64,000 nucleotides of DNA. It comes from Porodaedalea pini. Its lineage: Eukaryota; Basidiomycota; Agaricomycetes; Hymenochaetales; Hymenochaetaceae. A program made the position numbers and the translations under genes. Of the stretch, positions 35,301-45,600 are shown piece after piece; position 1 is the stretch's first letter; every line of letters starts with the position of its first letter. The notes under the pieces were generated by a model, which searched no databases, was not told the origin of the DNA, and saw nothing but the letters and a program-made list of their open reading frames with translations. The stretch lies in NCBI GenBank assembly GCA_002794775.1, contig NBAY01000056.1, positions 62,001 to 126,000 on the forward strand. Direction: 5' to 3'.

Positions 35301-37986
35301 CTTGCAGTAGTAGCAGAGTCCGGCTTTCCTCAGCTCTTCGAGTGAGACGTCCATCGGCTTCCCCATGCCTCCGTATGTGACTCCAGTGGCATCGCGTCTT
35401 TCAGGGATTCTCGGTGTGAACATCTGGGTAGGTTTTGGTGGGAGCACCTGAGGTCTGGACGGGGCAGCGCGCATTTGTTCGATGGCCTTCATCTGACGTC
35501 TAGCGTTGTCAAATCGAATGGCTTTTTCTTGCCAGCCTTTGTACGTGGTTGGGACCGTGTCACTCATTTCGATTCGGTATACGATCTCTCTATCCAAGGC
35601 TTTCGTCAGTTTGTGGATGAGGGTGTCGTCATTCTTTGCGTCATCGTTGTATCCTGCCGCACGGCGATAGATGTCGAACTGCTGGAAGAATTGGTCGGCT
35701 GTGATGTCTCGGGTGTGCTTCCAGCTATCCAATTTTTGCATGGCATTCATGCGTTCGTTCGGATCTCCGAACGCTTTCTCCAGCTGTTCGTTAAACTTCT
35801 GGCGACTGACGAGCGAAAAGATCAGATAGCCGTCCATCTTGATGCTTTCCAGGAAGTTCTGTGCCCAGAGTGCGGCCGAGCCTTCCGTCATGAACGACAA
35901 CACGAAAAGGAAGTAGTCCTTGTCGTTCATGAAGTCCTCTGCGTTAGCTTCAACGTAAAGGGTGATGGCACGTTCGAACTTCTTGTAGTCTCGTCCGTTG
36001 AACGTCTCGGGTTTGGCGATATGTCTTCCTCCACTGCGGTTTGTTGGTGGAGGGACAGGTGCGGCTGCGGCTGCTGGCGTGGGGGTTGCGAGTAATCCCA
36101 GGCTGTGTAGTGCGTTGATGATCTCCTGCATCATGTCGTTTGAGATCGTCGGAGTTGCGGCTGCTGGCGCAGCTGGAGCTTGGGGTTCTGCCATGATAGG
36201 CGGTGGTGTTGGTGATGGGTGGGGTGGTTGGTGGGCTCCTAGCTCGTCGTCTAGGCGTACCAGGTCGTCGTCGGTCAGGGGTGGTAGTTGTGCGAGGACA
36301 GCGTCGGCAGTGTCTTCTGGTGGTGTATTCCACCGCTGTGCCGCTGATCCAGGCAGTCGAGCGTACGGGTGTGGAGCCAGCTCAAATCAGAGACAACACT
36401 GCCAGCCGACAGGTGGTGCGGACGCCTGCGGATCTGATTGAGCGCTGTAACAAAACTCCTGATGTGGTGGTCGACTTTCACTTGCTGATCAAACCCGGAT
36501 CTTCCTCTGTGAAGACTCCAACGGGCGCCAAGGGACCTTTCCGAAGATCACCCCCAAGGCCTGGTAGCTACTCTCGAGTGGGTCGGACTCAACGTTACCC
36601 CCTCTCAAACGAGCGCTAGTTGATTGAATAGAAAGAGGACGGCGGGTTGTGAAACGAGTGAGTTTAATAATGAAGGTAAGGAATTAACAACGTATCGGCC
36701 TGATCGATGCACGTGAGATCGATCTAAGAATAGGTGTGGGTCGAAGCGATCGTAGTCGGGGTCGCAGTCCAAGTCGTCGGACGCGTCGGATGAGAATGTT
36801 GGTCTAGAGTTCGGGGTTACGGACAGGTAGTGGTCGGTTTTGAGGTTGTTGGATGAGATGAGGGTTGAGAGTGATGATGATAGATAGTAGGAATAGTTCA
36901 ATGGTGAGAGTGATTTGCGGGGTACAGGTAAAGGTGTAGATGGTAGCGCGGTAGAGAGATCGTTGTTGGTAGGAGATGCGAATGTTTAGAGCCAGCGTGG
37001 CGTTGGTGACTGAGAATGCGCAAGGCGGTAGGGGTAAGTTTCGACCTTGTGTCAGCGACGGACTATGGGTACGCAAATGGTAGCTGGGTCGCGCGGAACT
37101 CAGTCAGAGGAGGAGGGAGACAAGAGAGAGAGCAGTGAGCCAGGGGGAACTGACACAGCGCGGAGATAAGGAGTAGCTTCTGGACGTAGCCAGGTAGAAT
37201 TGACCAGGTCGAAACTAGGGGATAAGTACAGGAGGACTACCTACTTATATACCCTTCAGCGGCTGCGCACGGACCAGGGAATTAACTACTACATAAGGAT
37301 AGATGATAGAACGTCGTGGAACTTCATAGAATAATGAAATCATAGGATCGGTCAGCGAGTAAGGATAGTGCGAGAAGGAGCGTAATGAATAATGAGTAAG
37401 CAGGAATAAGCGTGATTAGTGATGGATGGATAAGATATGATAAGATAAGATAAGAGGAAATGATAAGATAAGATAATTTAAAAAGCGTCCATGACACTTC
37501 CCATCATTTTATTATAATAATTGTTAGCTTAATTTGATCTCAGCGTCGCTCTCGTTACTTGGCTCGAGCCAATTCTATGGATGAAGAGCCAAATGACAGC
37601 ATTCAGACTTATCTTGGTGAACCACCAGTTCTGGCATCTGTTGTTCACACAGCTGGAGGTGTGCTACAGTACTGGTACTCTACTGAAAGCTACCACCCAA
37701 GCTTGGCTCGAATGGGTTCTGACTTCTGTTCTGCTCCAGGTGATTGTTTTCTTTATTATATCTTATTATATCTAACTAATCAATTAATCTAGCCTCGTCC
37801 GTTGATGCAGAGCGAGCATTCTCTGAAGGTCGCCGTCAGATCAACTTCATGCAGCACAACATGTCATCACAAACCTTCAAAGCACAGATGGCTGTTGGTT
37901 CTTGGGACGGAACTCCACTATTTCCATGCATTGAAGATGCTGTCGCTATTATTGAAAAGAAGATGTTGCCAGTTGGCACTTCTTAG
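20394..37986 (+). CDS. hAT transposase, about 11 exons
   Basis: Exons read 20394-20661, 20872-21329, 21439-21566, 29600-about 29680, about 29725-29860, 29931-30251, 30353-30643, 30689-30905, 30964-31127, 37544-37739 and 37793-37986, about 815 aa. Exon 2 is a BED-like DNA-binding region. The first catalytic Asp is in HLAIDGWT, the second in NMDNAGN. The last exon holds the hAT dimerisation signature [14 protein letters not shown] and ends with TAG at 37984. No stop was seen within these exons. The 21567 donor and 29599 acceptor (8,033-nt intron) and the 31128 donor and 37543 acceptor (6,416-nt intron) bracket the two insertions, so both spare the coding sequence. Whether such introns are removed is unknown. 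Exon 4/5 borders are the least certain. Confidence 0.8.
21686..22835 (+). pseudogene. C2H2 zinc-finger transcription factor fragment
   Basis: A Ser/Tyr/Ala-rich activation-type region (21686 to about 22370) is followed by two C2H2 fingers: the first (CSQCPRL...H...H, about 22507-22572) and the second ([19 protein letters not shown], about 22601-22670). A short Cys-rich tail ([14 protein letters not shown]) ends at 22835. The fingers do not share one frame: finger 1 starts in one phase and continues in another after TTAAAG near 22553, consistent with one lost base, and the activation region is in a third phase. It is therefore a broken copy of a host regulator. A second copy of finger 2 occurs at 29278-29375. 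Confidence 0.75.
22836..24303. other. Degraded sequence between captured fragments
   Basis: AT-rich to about 23200, then short open stretches on the plus strand (23330-23791, 23631-23946, 23946-24183) that shift frame repeatedly. One stretch (about 23990-24110) reads like a helical protein segment and may belong with the piece that follows at 24304, but no family is recognised. Best taken as a decayed gene. Confidence 0.4.
24243..25737 (+). pseudogene. Ser/Thr/Arg-rich fragment, perhaps the CAP-Gly gene's upstream part
   Basis: A short exon ends at CTATCAG before GTGAGT (24309). After a 48-nt intron (acceptor CGCAG near 24358) comes a helical stretch of about 85 residues to 24613. A frame change leads into a 365-codon Ser/Thr/Lys/Arg-rich region (24640-25737) with many SR and TP motifs, typical of disordered cytoskeletal proteins. 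The following CAP-Gly piece at 27985 could be its continuation, with the RPB1 piece inserted between. That link is inference. Confidence 0.45.
25738..27985 (+). pseudogene. RPB1 (RNA polymerase II largest subunit) fragment
   Basis: The catalytic motif DFDGDEMNM is intact near 25889, preceded by [12 protein letters not shown]. Introns at 25788-25842 (55 nt) and 25913-25962 (50 nt) have good splice sites, so this came from genomic DNA. After [12 protein letters not shown] the frame meets TAA (26000) and TAG (26009). It then continues cleanly through [21 protein letters not shown] and [14 protein letters not shown] to EARCQ near 26890, where roughly 40 residues including the bridge-helix region are missing. 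Later parts ([44 protein letters not shown]) lie in shifting frames, ending near MLDRKLTM. N-terminal clamp and CTD are absent. It is non-functional. Confidence 0.9.
27985..28650 (+). pseudogene. CAP-Gly domain protein fragment
   Basis: A Lys/Ser-rich linker is followed by a CAP-Gly domain (about 28265-28450) with [12 protein letters not shown] and, after a TAG at 28396-28398, [11 protein letters not shown]; the TAG stands where Trp is usual, a one-base change. CAP-Gly domains bind the C-termini of tubulin and EB proteins. The frame closes at TGA 28650 with a Ser-rich tail. The 3' flank includes a CTTT run near 28752-28775. The host gene is not identified. Confidence 0.7.
28877..29054. mobile_element. 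178-bp inverted-repeat (MITE-like) element
   Basis: The first 26 bases, beginning CTTGAGGTAGTGGGCC, are repeated exactly inverted at the right end; the match continues to about 45 bases with three mismatches. The centre is AT-rich. It could fold into a long hairpin. No target duplicate is obvious, so the family is unassigned. Confidence 0.6.
29137..29427 (+). pseudogene. Second copy of the C2H2 finger-2 segment
   Basis: About 95 bases (29278-29375) match 22588-22682 with a few changes, several at CpG, and encode the CGRSF..KHDLG.HLVSIH finger in which one Arg is changed to Cys. Around it, a roughly 40-base stretch beginning TCCTGTTTCAATCTATG occurs at 29187 and again at 29496. This is a broken, isolated finger. 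Confidence 0.6.
31138..31584 (-). repeat. Gypsy-2 3' LTR
   Basis: 447 bp, TGTCAGCG...CATGACA. Carries the same GATAA cluster (about 31513-31560) and minus-strand TATATAAG box as the gypsy-1 LTR. Confidence 0.93.
31597..32901 (-). pseudogene. Gypsy-2 integrase core and chromodomain
   Basis: 434 codons with the CDACQ zinc cysteines, [18 protein letters not shown] and [11 protein letters not shown], and a chromodomain (LVHWKGYP, about 31780-31910). It is open throughout but cut off from the upstream zinc-binding histidines by TGA at 32902-32904, the same site as in gypsy-1. Confidence 0.85.
32902..33363 (-). pseudogene. Gypsy-2 RT thumb fused to integrase start
   Basis: Reads [19 protein letters not shown] and [12 protein letters not shown], then passes directly from the RT connection (LTGDVE) into [20 protein letters not shown], which in gypsy-1 lies beyond RNase H. 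The roughly 640-bp RNase H block is therefore deleted near 33105, at a short CGCTCTA/CTCTACA overlap. A TGA at 33019-33021 stands where gypsy-1 has CGA. Confidence 0.85.
33376..34632 (-). pseudogene. Gypsy-2 protease and RT palm
   Basis: Protease LLDSGCTGS and RT palm motifs including VYMDDILIF are intact. The frame ends in TGA at 33376-33378 where gypsy-1 has CGA (Arg). An upstream TGA at 34630-34632 cuts it from the N-terminal pol segment (34633-35112). Confidence 0.87.
34633..35112 (-). pseudogene. Gypsy-2 pol N-terminal segment
   Basis: 160 codons, Ser/Asn/Val-rich, equivalent to the start of the gypsy-1 pol frame. It overlaps the end of gag by four bases in another phase. It is ended early by the TGA at 34630-34632, where gypsy-1 reads CAA. 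Confidence 0.75.
35109..36194 (-). CDS. gag: Gypsy-2 Gag
   Basis: 361 aa, complete and nearly identical to gypsy-1 Gag, with the helical gag domain and the zinc knuckle [14 protein letters not shown]. It is the only intact protein of this copy and could in principle package defective copies in trans. Confidence 0.9.
   Translation of the reverse strand: MAEPQAPAAPAAATPTISNDMMQEIINALHSLGLLATPTPAAAAAPVPPPTNRSGGRHIAKPETFNGRDYKKFERAITLYVEANAEDFMNDKDYFLFVLSFMTEGSAALWAQNFLESIKMDGYLIFSLVSRQKFNEQLEKAFGDPNERMNAMQKLDSWKHTRDITADQFFQQFDIYRRAAGYNDDAKNDDTLIHKLTKALDREIVYRIEMSDTVPTTYKGWQEKAIRFDNARRQMKAIEQMRAAPSRPQVLPPKPTQMFTPRIPERRDATGVTYGGMGKPMDVSLEELRKAGLCYYCKESGHLQRNCPMQKKVIRAVLMGMEPRERKVWADETATLKESDFAEEEEEALFERELDFAEPQQ
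37050..37496 (-). repeat. Gypsy-2 5' LTR
   Basis: 447 bp; drives leftward transcription. Differences from the left LTR include AGCTGGG for AGCCGGG, GTGCGAG for GTGCAAG and AAGCGTG for AAGTGTG, all CpG transitions. Confidence 0.93.
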
Positions 37987-39071
37987 ACAAATTTCTCTTT
38001 TTCCTTACGATTTCATGTGCTTAACTTGCTTTTTATACCCATATAATCAAGTCATAATTATTAGTATATAATTGTTTTATGCTAAACACTTTTTTCTGTG
38101 AAATCGCGGCTTCAAATTGATAATTATGAGGGCATGAGCATATTTTCTTTCCTCATACAAATAAATGCCAGACCGTGAATCGAACATGGTGCGTCATCCG
38201 CGGACCATCCGTTATCCGTGAGAATTTGTATCCGCGGATGTGCTATCCGCGGTATGGATGCGGATGACTACGGACGGATACCGCACCAGTCCCTACTTAC
38301 ACTACTCCTTTGAATCCCTTTACCGGCCGCCAAACTTTACCATTTATTCATTCATAATCGGCGGCCGACTCTTCATTATAATTCTTGGTATGGACACGAT
38401 CGGACGGAGGGATGTCGCACGAACTCGATCAGCACATGGATGACCGACTCTCGTGGGGACAGATGGAAGGAATTAGGCGAGCAGGACAAGGACATGGGAT
38501 ACGGGTGTGCAGTGGTGGGAGACGAAAGAGCAGGTTGGGGACTCCAACATCACTCCACGACGATTGGCTGCGTGATGTGCGCAGGCTGATCGCCGACTCA
38601 CTTTCACATCCATTCACACAGACTCGGCTGAGTCTTGCACCGCTTTCTCTGCTTCAGTTTAGTATAAATTCGCAGTAGTTTGTACAGACAGAGAGATAGA
38701 GGAGCAACAGTACAGAGACAGACAGTCCCCTCTCCACCTCTAGACCGCAATCTACTACATGCATTACTACGCACTACTCGCCCGACTCTCATTCTGAAAA
38801 CAGTATACACCGACTCTGTCACTGACTCTCAGAACTCCGTCACCCAATCACCGAATGCCCTCGGCCGCTGCCACAAGTGCCGATTCTACCCGCCCGAGTC
38901 TTGGTCCAACCGGAATCCCGCAGGTATCCGTATCACCGAGTCTTCCTATCTCGAACCTCGCTCTACTTAGGTTGTCCCTCTCGGTATACCGAGTCACCGC
39001 AGTTCCCCTTGGGTCAATCACGAGCCGTAGCCCGAATCGCCCTTCAGATTAGAAGAGTCTGCACCCCTACA

Positions 39072-39950
39072 CATTGGAGCCCACCACGAGGGGGACAAGG
39101 TGCCTCGCCTAAGTATCAGGTCAACGTCTGAAGCTCCTCAGTGCTCTACGCGCATACAGGCAAAGGTCCAAGAAGAACCAAGCAGCCCACCACCACCACT
39201 CAGAGGATGAGGCCGAGGAAGACCAAGAGGTCACCCACCGGCCACAGCCACCCCTTGAATCTTACACACTCCCAGAGAAGCATCGACGTCACCCTTTCGC
39301 CGATCTGGAATCGCCAACCCAGAAAACACACCTCAGGACACCGAACAACAACAGCCACCCTCAGTAACCGAACCAAAACCCACACAGGAACGAGGACAAC
39401 CAGTCGAACCCAGAAGAATCCTACCTGATCTCATTGAAACCCTGATATCACCTCATATCCCAGGAAGCTTTGTAACCAGCAACAGGTCACATTTCAGCAT
39501 CAGTACACCACTCAGTCGGCAGATTCAAAGACCCAGAGGAACACCCGAAAGTGAGGAAAGGAACCCAGGCCTCGAAGGATACAGGAGTCCAACAAGGGAA
39601 TGAAGTCGCTCCAGATCCGAAGAAGTAGTCAGGAAATTAGTATTGCCAGGACCGTGAGAATCGGCAACGCCATATCGAAACCAGTCACTAGGATCGTTGT
39701 CACCCACAAGACCAGGGTCACCACTTAATTGGGGCAGACAAGCCATCAGAAGACGGATCAATGAACCTCTGATTCAAACAGGAGGACCAATAGAAGTACC
39801 AACAGAACGAAACTCCGAACCTGAGAATCCTACCCCTGACCAAGAAGAACAATCAACCCCAGAATCACCACAGAATCGGTCCGAAACATCGGAGGAAGAA
39901 CTAGTCCTGCCACGCCACCACCAACTCCAGAAGGATCGATACCTATTGTG
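39072..39950 (+). pseudogene. Gypsy-3 leader and Gag N-terminal remnants
   Basis: After the primer-site candidate come Pro/Glu/Arg-rich open stretches in different frames (for example about 39180-39320, 39320-39600, 39697-39951), broken by frameshifts near 39310 and TGA codons near 39601 and 39650. Low-complexity charged sequence like this is usual at the Gag N-terminus of large fungal gypsy elements. Confidence 0.5.
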
Positions 39951-41772
39951 ATATCAAGGATTGCAGACCCATACCTGGAAACATGCCCTTTGACTCCAGA
40001 ACAGCCGAGAAGGACACCAACTCCACCCTCACGCGTACCCACACCGGCTCCGCTGACTTTCCATATCGTGGCGCCACCAATAGTCAGAGCAGTCATGGCT
40101 AATTCTACTGCACAAGGATCGAACCAAGGACCTTCACAAGCCCCACCAATGGCACCACCAATGCAACCCATACCCAATGTAGCCAATCCTCTTCCAGACC
40201 TCGCCGAGTCTAGAAATCTCCCGATCACTGGACCGAATCCTCCAGTTCCAGGAGCAACAATGCCGAACAGACACGACAAACGAGCACCAGCAATGAATGC
40301 CGATGTAGAACCAGAAGGGATCCCACGATTCTTCGAAGAGGTTAACATCTTAGGATTGAATGCAGGAATCACTGATCTACAGAAAATCAATTGGGCACGT
40401 TACTACGCACCGGTACGCAAGGAGTTATTATGGTCTACTCTCCCACAGGCACGACAAAATGATTTCGCGTCATTCAAAACAGCCGCCCTAGGCTTCTATC
40501 CGGCGGCAATGATAAGATACACTTACGGAGATCTAATCAATTTCGTCGCTGAGAATTCCAACAAGGTTTTGATGAGCACAGCTGCCCTGGGAGAATACCA
40601 TCGAAGCTTTATGCGTATTACATCATATCTAGTTCAAGAAGGAGTCATTTCAGATCTAGATCAAAAGCAGTTCTATCGAGAAGGTCTAAACTGGCTCACC
40701 AATCAGCATCTCGAACAACAACTTTGGTTGGTTGACTTTTGACACCCAGCTGGCGTTCCCTGGGACATACCGATACTATACAACAAACTCGACCGACTTA
40801 TAGCAGGAGGAGTCCTAGTAACTGGTCCTGGTGCGCAGCAAGGATATGCAGTACCTGCAGTATGGAACATTCGGGATACCCACAGTGCCTCCATATTTTA
40901 CTCAGCAACACGTCGCCGCAGCATCTAGACCATACGCACCAACCCCCATCAAATGAGAGGACTCAGAACTGAGCCTGCTCACACACATGGTATCGGACTT
41001 ACAAGCGGAGATACGGGATCTCTGGGGTGAAAGGAAGGAGGATTATCGAAGGCGAGACTACGAGGATCGGTACACTCGAGATCGACCATATGGCCCTAAC
41101 GAACCAAGGGACTACCAACGACCCGATAATTATGGACGACCCCGCGAAGAGTACAAGGCACTGCTGAGAGGCCCACCCCCAGCCAGAAATATGCAGGTAA
41201 GGAATACAGGACCCCGAACGTGTGCCATGTGCCACAGCACCGCACACCTGTTCAGGGACTGTACGATCAGGGACACATTACTGAACCGACAATTACTGGC
41301 CTTGGATGCACAAGGATTTGTTGTGATGCCGGGAGGAACATGACTACCACCAGGACCGCAAGGCTCTTCTCTACTGGATTGAATGAACTTGTACTATCGA
41401 GACCACCCGAACGAGGTCCCTCCGGGTACAACTCTCCCAGTAGATATGACAGCACTACGAGATCCACCACCGCACCAAACAGCGAACTTGTTCGATACGT
41501 ACTACCCTGCCATATCAGGACCAAGTATGTATACGCCGACCCAGCCAGGTATGGAGGAAGCCCACATCGAAGAAATTCAGGACGAATATGTAGGGGAAGG
41601 AAGAAAGGTTCGGTTTGACGATACGGGCAATTCTCATGGACACCAGAGACGATCGGAGAGACTGGCAAATATAGGAAAAGCCAACTCTCCCTCACCTAAG
41701 CACCTGACAAAACCAGCGAAAGAACGAGAGGGATGCGAACCAGCTACGGACTTCGGGTGTACCGGAAACTGA
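39948..41772 (+). pseudogene. gag: Gypsy-3 Gag
   Basis: A Pro-rich start leads to a gag-type helical domain (about 40270-40730, with RFFEEVNIL and FKTAALGFYP). A TGA at 40740 follows, a frame change occurs near 40880, then comes a charged Asp/Arg/Tyr segment and a CCHC knuckle CAMCHSTAHLFRDC (41221-41262). Further TGA codons at 40954, 41341 and 41380 all share one frame. The product would coat the RNA, but this copy is broken. Confidence 0.75.
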
Positions 41773-42636
41773 AACGGTCAAAGGAAAGGAGACAGAATCA
41801 GCCAAGCCCAAAACAACCAAAAAATCGGTACCCAACTCTATTCCACCGAGCGAGCCTACGCAAGTCCATGTAGCACCACCATGGGAAAGGACGGAACCGA
41901 AGCCTGGACATCCCAATCCAACAATAGACATACAGAGGCCTCAGTTCAAATACAACACACTGGCTAACGACCCTGCAATGGTCGACGCAGTATTTGCTGA
42001 TTCTTGGATTCCATGGTGTCGATATCAGGTCGAGAATTGTTGGCAACCTTGCCAGAGGTCAGACAAAAGTGCAAGGAGATGATGACAGCAAAGCGAAGTC
42101 CGATAAACCTTGAAGAGGAAGGCACAGCCATGTACTCAGTAGGACCCAGGCCAGGATCGCCAGATGAAACAACGGAAAGGGAACCAATCGCACCAGCAAC
42201 TGTACCAATTCAAGTCATCGATGTATGGCTGGATGGAAAAGTCGAGGTAGAAGGACTACTTGACACTGGAGCTTCGTTTATAGGGCTTTCTCGGGATGTA
42301 TGGAAACACCTACGATCACTGACTCTAAATAACGAACGAATCACTATCGAAACAGCAGACGCATCTAGGACCCAATCGCTTGGACTAATACCATGACTCA
42401 GGATAGGACTCGGAGGATTCTCGGTACTTGTACAAGCACAGGTCATACACCCAGCACCATTCGACATCCTACTCGGCCGACCATTCCTCGCACACTGCAA
42501 GGCTCGGTTGGTGGATATAGACATCAATGACCAGGTACTGGAACTAATCCACCCGGTAATGGAAGAAGATGTATCAGTTCCAACTCGAGAACGAACACGA
42601 CGAAAGCAACTTGCCGAGGACGAGGATTTTTGATAG
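41773..42636 (+). pseudogene. Gypsy-3 aspartic protease region
   Basis: A Pro/Lys-rich linker in another frame (41750-42010) precedes a segment (42004-42633) with VEGLLDTGASFI, the DTG active site of retroviral-type proteases, and a later ILLGRPFL that fits the second conserved strand. TGA at 42394 splits it, and the frame ends TGATAG at 42631. The pol frame already overlaps here around a T-run (GGATTTTTG), so a frameshift site or an indel may lie there. Confidence 0.75.
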
Positions 42637-42639
42637 TCG

Positions 42640-45600
42640 ATGAATTGTTACAATATTGACGAGACAAACCAGAGGCGCAACCATGCTATACCACAGATAT
42701 CCCGGAGTCAAACACAGTACATATTTCTTTTGACAGACAGTCTATCGAGATCACCGTCACAGAAAAAGGAGGCATAAAACCAAAACAAAATATGGAAAAC
42801 AACAAAACCCGAACAAACAATGCAACAGGACTATTCTCTATCAATCACCCATATGACAACGAATCTCTAGTTCCTCGAACAAGTCAAACTCGCTGAATGA
42901 CACAACCCTTCTACAAATACAAGAAGGTCGCCGATCGTATAAAGCCAGTACCAACCACACTCCCTGAAGAATACCGAATCACCAGGACACAGCACCCCGA
43001 TCCTCTAAAGGACCTTCCAGATTTACCAACCCATCCGCCGCCATTCTCACCTGGGAAATGACTCACCCAGGAACGATATGATGAAATGGACATAGATTCG
43101 GCCAGATTCCTACTCCCTGAAGAAAAGGTTCTCGCGTGGTGGGTTATTCGGACACAGGAAATGGCGTTTGCATGGGACAAAACAGAAAAGGGCACACTCA
43201 ACTACAATTACTTTGCTCCAGTTCTTATCCCAACAATCGAGCATATTCCGTGGGTACTGAAGAATATTCCCATCCCACCGGGGATATTTGACAGGGTCGT
43301 CGCAATCATCAAAGACAAAATCATGTCCAGCGTTTACAAACCGTCAAACTCGTCGTATCGATCCAGGTGGTTCTGCATAGTAAAGAAGGATGGAAAGTCA
43401 CTGAGAATAGTCCATGATCTTCAACCACTAAATGCAGTCACAATATGAGATCCATCGGTGCCGTATCCAACCGAACACATCGCCGAGTCTTTTGGTGGCC
43501 GATCCTGTTATACAACCTTGGACTTATTTGTAGCATTTGACCAAAGGAAACTTGCCATATGAAGTAGGGACATAACGACATTCCAGACACCACTAGGAGC
43601 ATTCCGACTCACATCAATTCCCATGGGGTATACGAACTCCCAGCAAATCATGCACGCTGATGTCACATTCATCCTGAAGGATGAAATCCCGGACGTGGCA
43701 TTCCCATACATTGACAATATACCCATAAAAGGGCCGGCCATGCAATACGAGTTACAGGACGGATCATATGAGACCATCCCAGAAAATTTGGGAATCCGCC
43801 GATTCATATGGGAACACCTAAACAACGTCAACCGAGTCCTCCAAAGATTCAAAGTAGTTGGAGTGACTCTGTCCAGGAAGAAGTTGGTACTTGCTGCACC
43901 TGAAGCCGTGATAGTTGGCCACACCTGCAACTACTCAGGACAAGTCCCAGATGAAGCACGAATCCAAAAAGTCATCGACTGGCCTCCTTGTGAAGACATT
44001 ACTGACATTCAATCATTCCTCGGAACTGCAGGAGTCCTCAGGCACTTTATCAACGACTTCGCTCGACTGGCATATGACCTGAACTGACTCACCGGAAAAG
44101 ACATCCCCTTCTCATTCAGAAAACTCGAACAGCGATTGATGGACCAACTCAAGAAGGCAGTTGCCGAGTCTGGAGCCATCAGACCGATCGACTACAAATG
44201 TGGGAGACTGGTCCACCTCTGTGTAGATTCATCGATTCGAGGATACGGAGTGATTCTCTTACAGATCGGAGAAAACGGAGAACGATTCCCAGCCCGTTTT
44301 ATGTCTGCAACATGGAACAAAAGAGAGCAGAACTACTCACAGCCAAAAGTAGAACTGTTCAGCCTCATGAGGGCCCTCCACAACGCACGAATCTATCTAA
44401 TAGGACTGGACCACTTCTACATTGAAGTCGATGCCAAGTACATTAAAGGCATGATCAACAACCCAGATATCCAGCCAAACGCGACGATCAACTGGTGGAT
44501 CGCTGGAATCTTATTGTTCCACTTCACAATTATCCATGTACCAGGTACTCGGCATACAGGCCCAGACGGACTCAGTCGACAAAAGCGAACAGACACCGAC
44601 CCTCCAGACAACAAAAACTACAAGGAATGGATCAACGACCAGTATGCTTTCATATTCGTAGCATACACTGGAGACATTCCTCCCACTACCGACCCTCCCA
44701 CCATTCCCCGGACAGCTGCAGCAGAATCAGCTGATCAAGAGTTGATAAAAATCAAGGAGTTTCTCAGTGACCCAAAGAAACCAGAAGACATGACAGACAA
44801 CGAATTTTGACACTTCATAACAAAGGCAACTCAATTTTTCATCGCAGATGGACAACTCTGGAGGAAATGGTACTCGGGACCACACCAACTCGTACTCGCA
44901 CGAGATCGCCGATTCTCAGTCATGCAGTCAGCACACGACGACCTGGGACACAAAGGATTCTTCTCAGTACAACTATGAATCCATGATCAATTTTGGTGGC
45001 CCATGATGAGTTCTGACATACATTGGTTCCTGAAGACGTGTCACTTGTGCTAGACTTGGCAATTCACTCATGTACGAATCCCACCAAACATTCCAACACC
45101 AGTGCCACTATTCGCCAGGGTACACATAGATGTGATGCTCATGCCCAAATCAGGGGGATTCAGGTATATCGTCCAGGCAAGAGACTCGCTCACAGGTTAC
45201 CCGGAATTCTGACTCTTACGTGCTGATAACTCGAGATCGATCGCGAACTTCATTTTCCAGGACATCATATGCTGATGGGGCTATGTCCACGAGATCGTAT
45301 CAGACAACGGTCCATCATTCGACGGCGAAGTAATCAGGATGTTGGCAAGATATGGAGTCCACAATATCCGAATCTCCCCCTACAACTCAAGAGTGAACGG
45401 AATCATAGAGCGACGCCACAGGGACCTTCAGGAAACACTGATGAAACTTGCCGGGAACGACGAAGCTCGATGGTCACAACACACATACCATGCCATATGG
45501 GCCGAGAGGATTATGATTCAGAAAGCAACAGGATATTCGCCATACTACATGGTCCATGGAGTCCAGCCGATCCTTCCATTCAACTTGGCCAAACAAACGT

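Larger units (their letters stand above)
31138..37496 (-). mobile_element. Gypsy-2: second copy of the chromodomain element
   Basis: 447-bp LTRs at 31138-31584 and 37050-37496, with the 5-bp duplicate CTTCC at 31133-31137 and 37497-37501. Same family and gene order as gypsy-1 but 624 bp shorter, chiefly because RNase H is deleted near 33100. The LTRs differ at about four positions, mostly CpG transitions. It lies in an intron of the hAT transposase. Pol has four in-frame TGA codons. Confidence 0.95.
20171..38295 (+). mobile_element. hAT transposon with two intronic insertions
   Basis: Ends are TAGGGACTGGT at 20171 and its exact complement ACCAGTCCCTA ending at 38295, flanked by the 8-bp duplicate CTTACACT, which is diagnostic of hAT. 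Subterminal repeats TCTCACGGATA occur twice near the left end and as TATCCGTGAGAA near the right end, along with many CCGCGGAT motifs, the usual transposase-binding arrangement. The span is 18.1 kb, but 8.0 kb is a swollen intron filled with host-gene fragments and 6.4 kb is gypsy-2. The core element would be near 4 kb. Confidence 0.95.
20114..39071 (+). repeat. Gypsy-3 5' LTR, interrupted by the hAT element
   Basis: 57 bp (20114-20170) plus 768 bp (38304-39071) make 825 bp, equal to the right LTR. CTTACACT (20163-20170) is repeated at 38296-38303 as the hAT target duplicate. The 768-bp part shows no difference from the right LTR by eye, while the 57-bp part differs at four positions. TATAAATT at about 38663 is the likely promoter. 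Confidence 0.9.

Noticed and set aside
38385..39131. Frames inside the gypsy-3 LTRs (97, 96 and 84 codons, repeated at 53044-53850)
   Set aside because: They lie in LTR sequence, overlap each other in several phases and are duplicated only because the LTR is.
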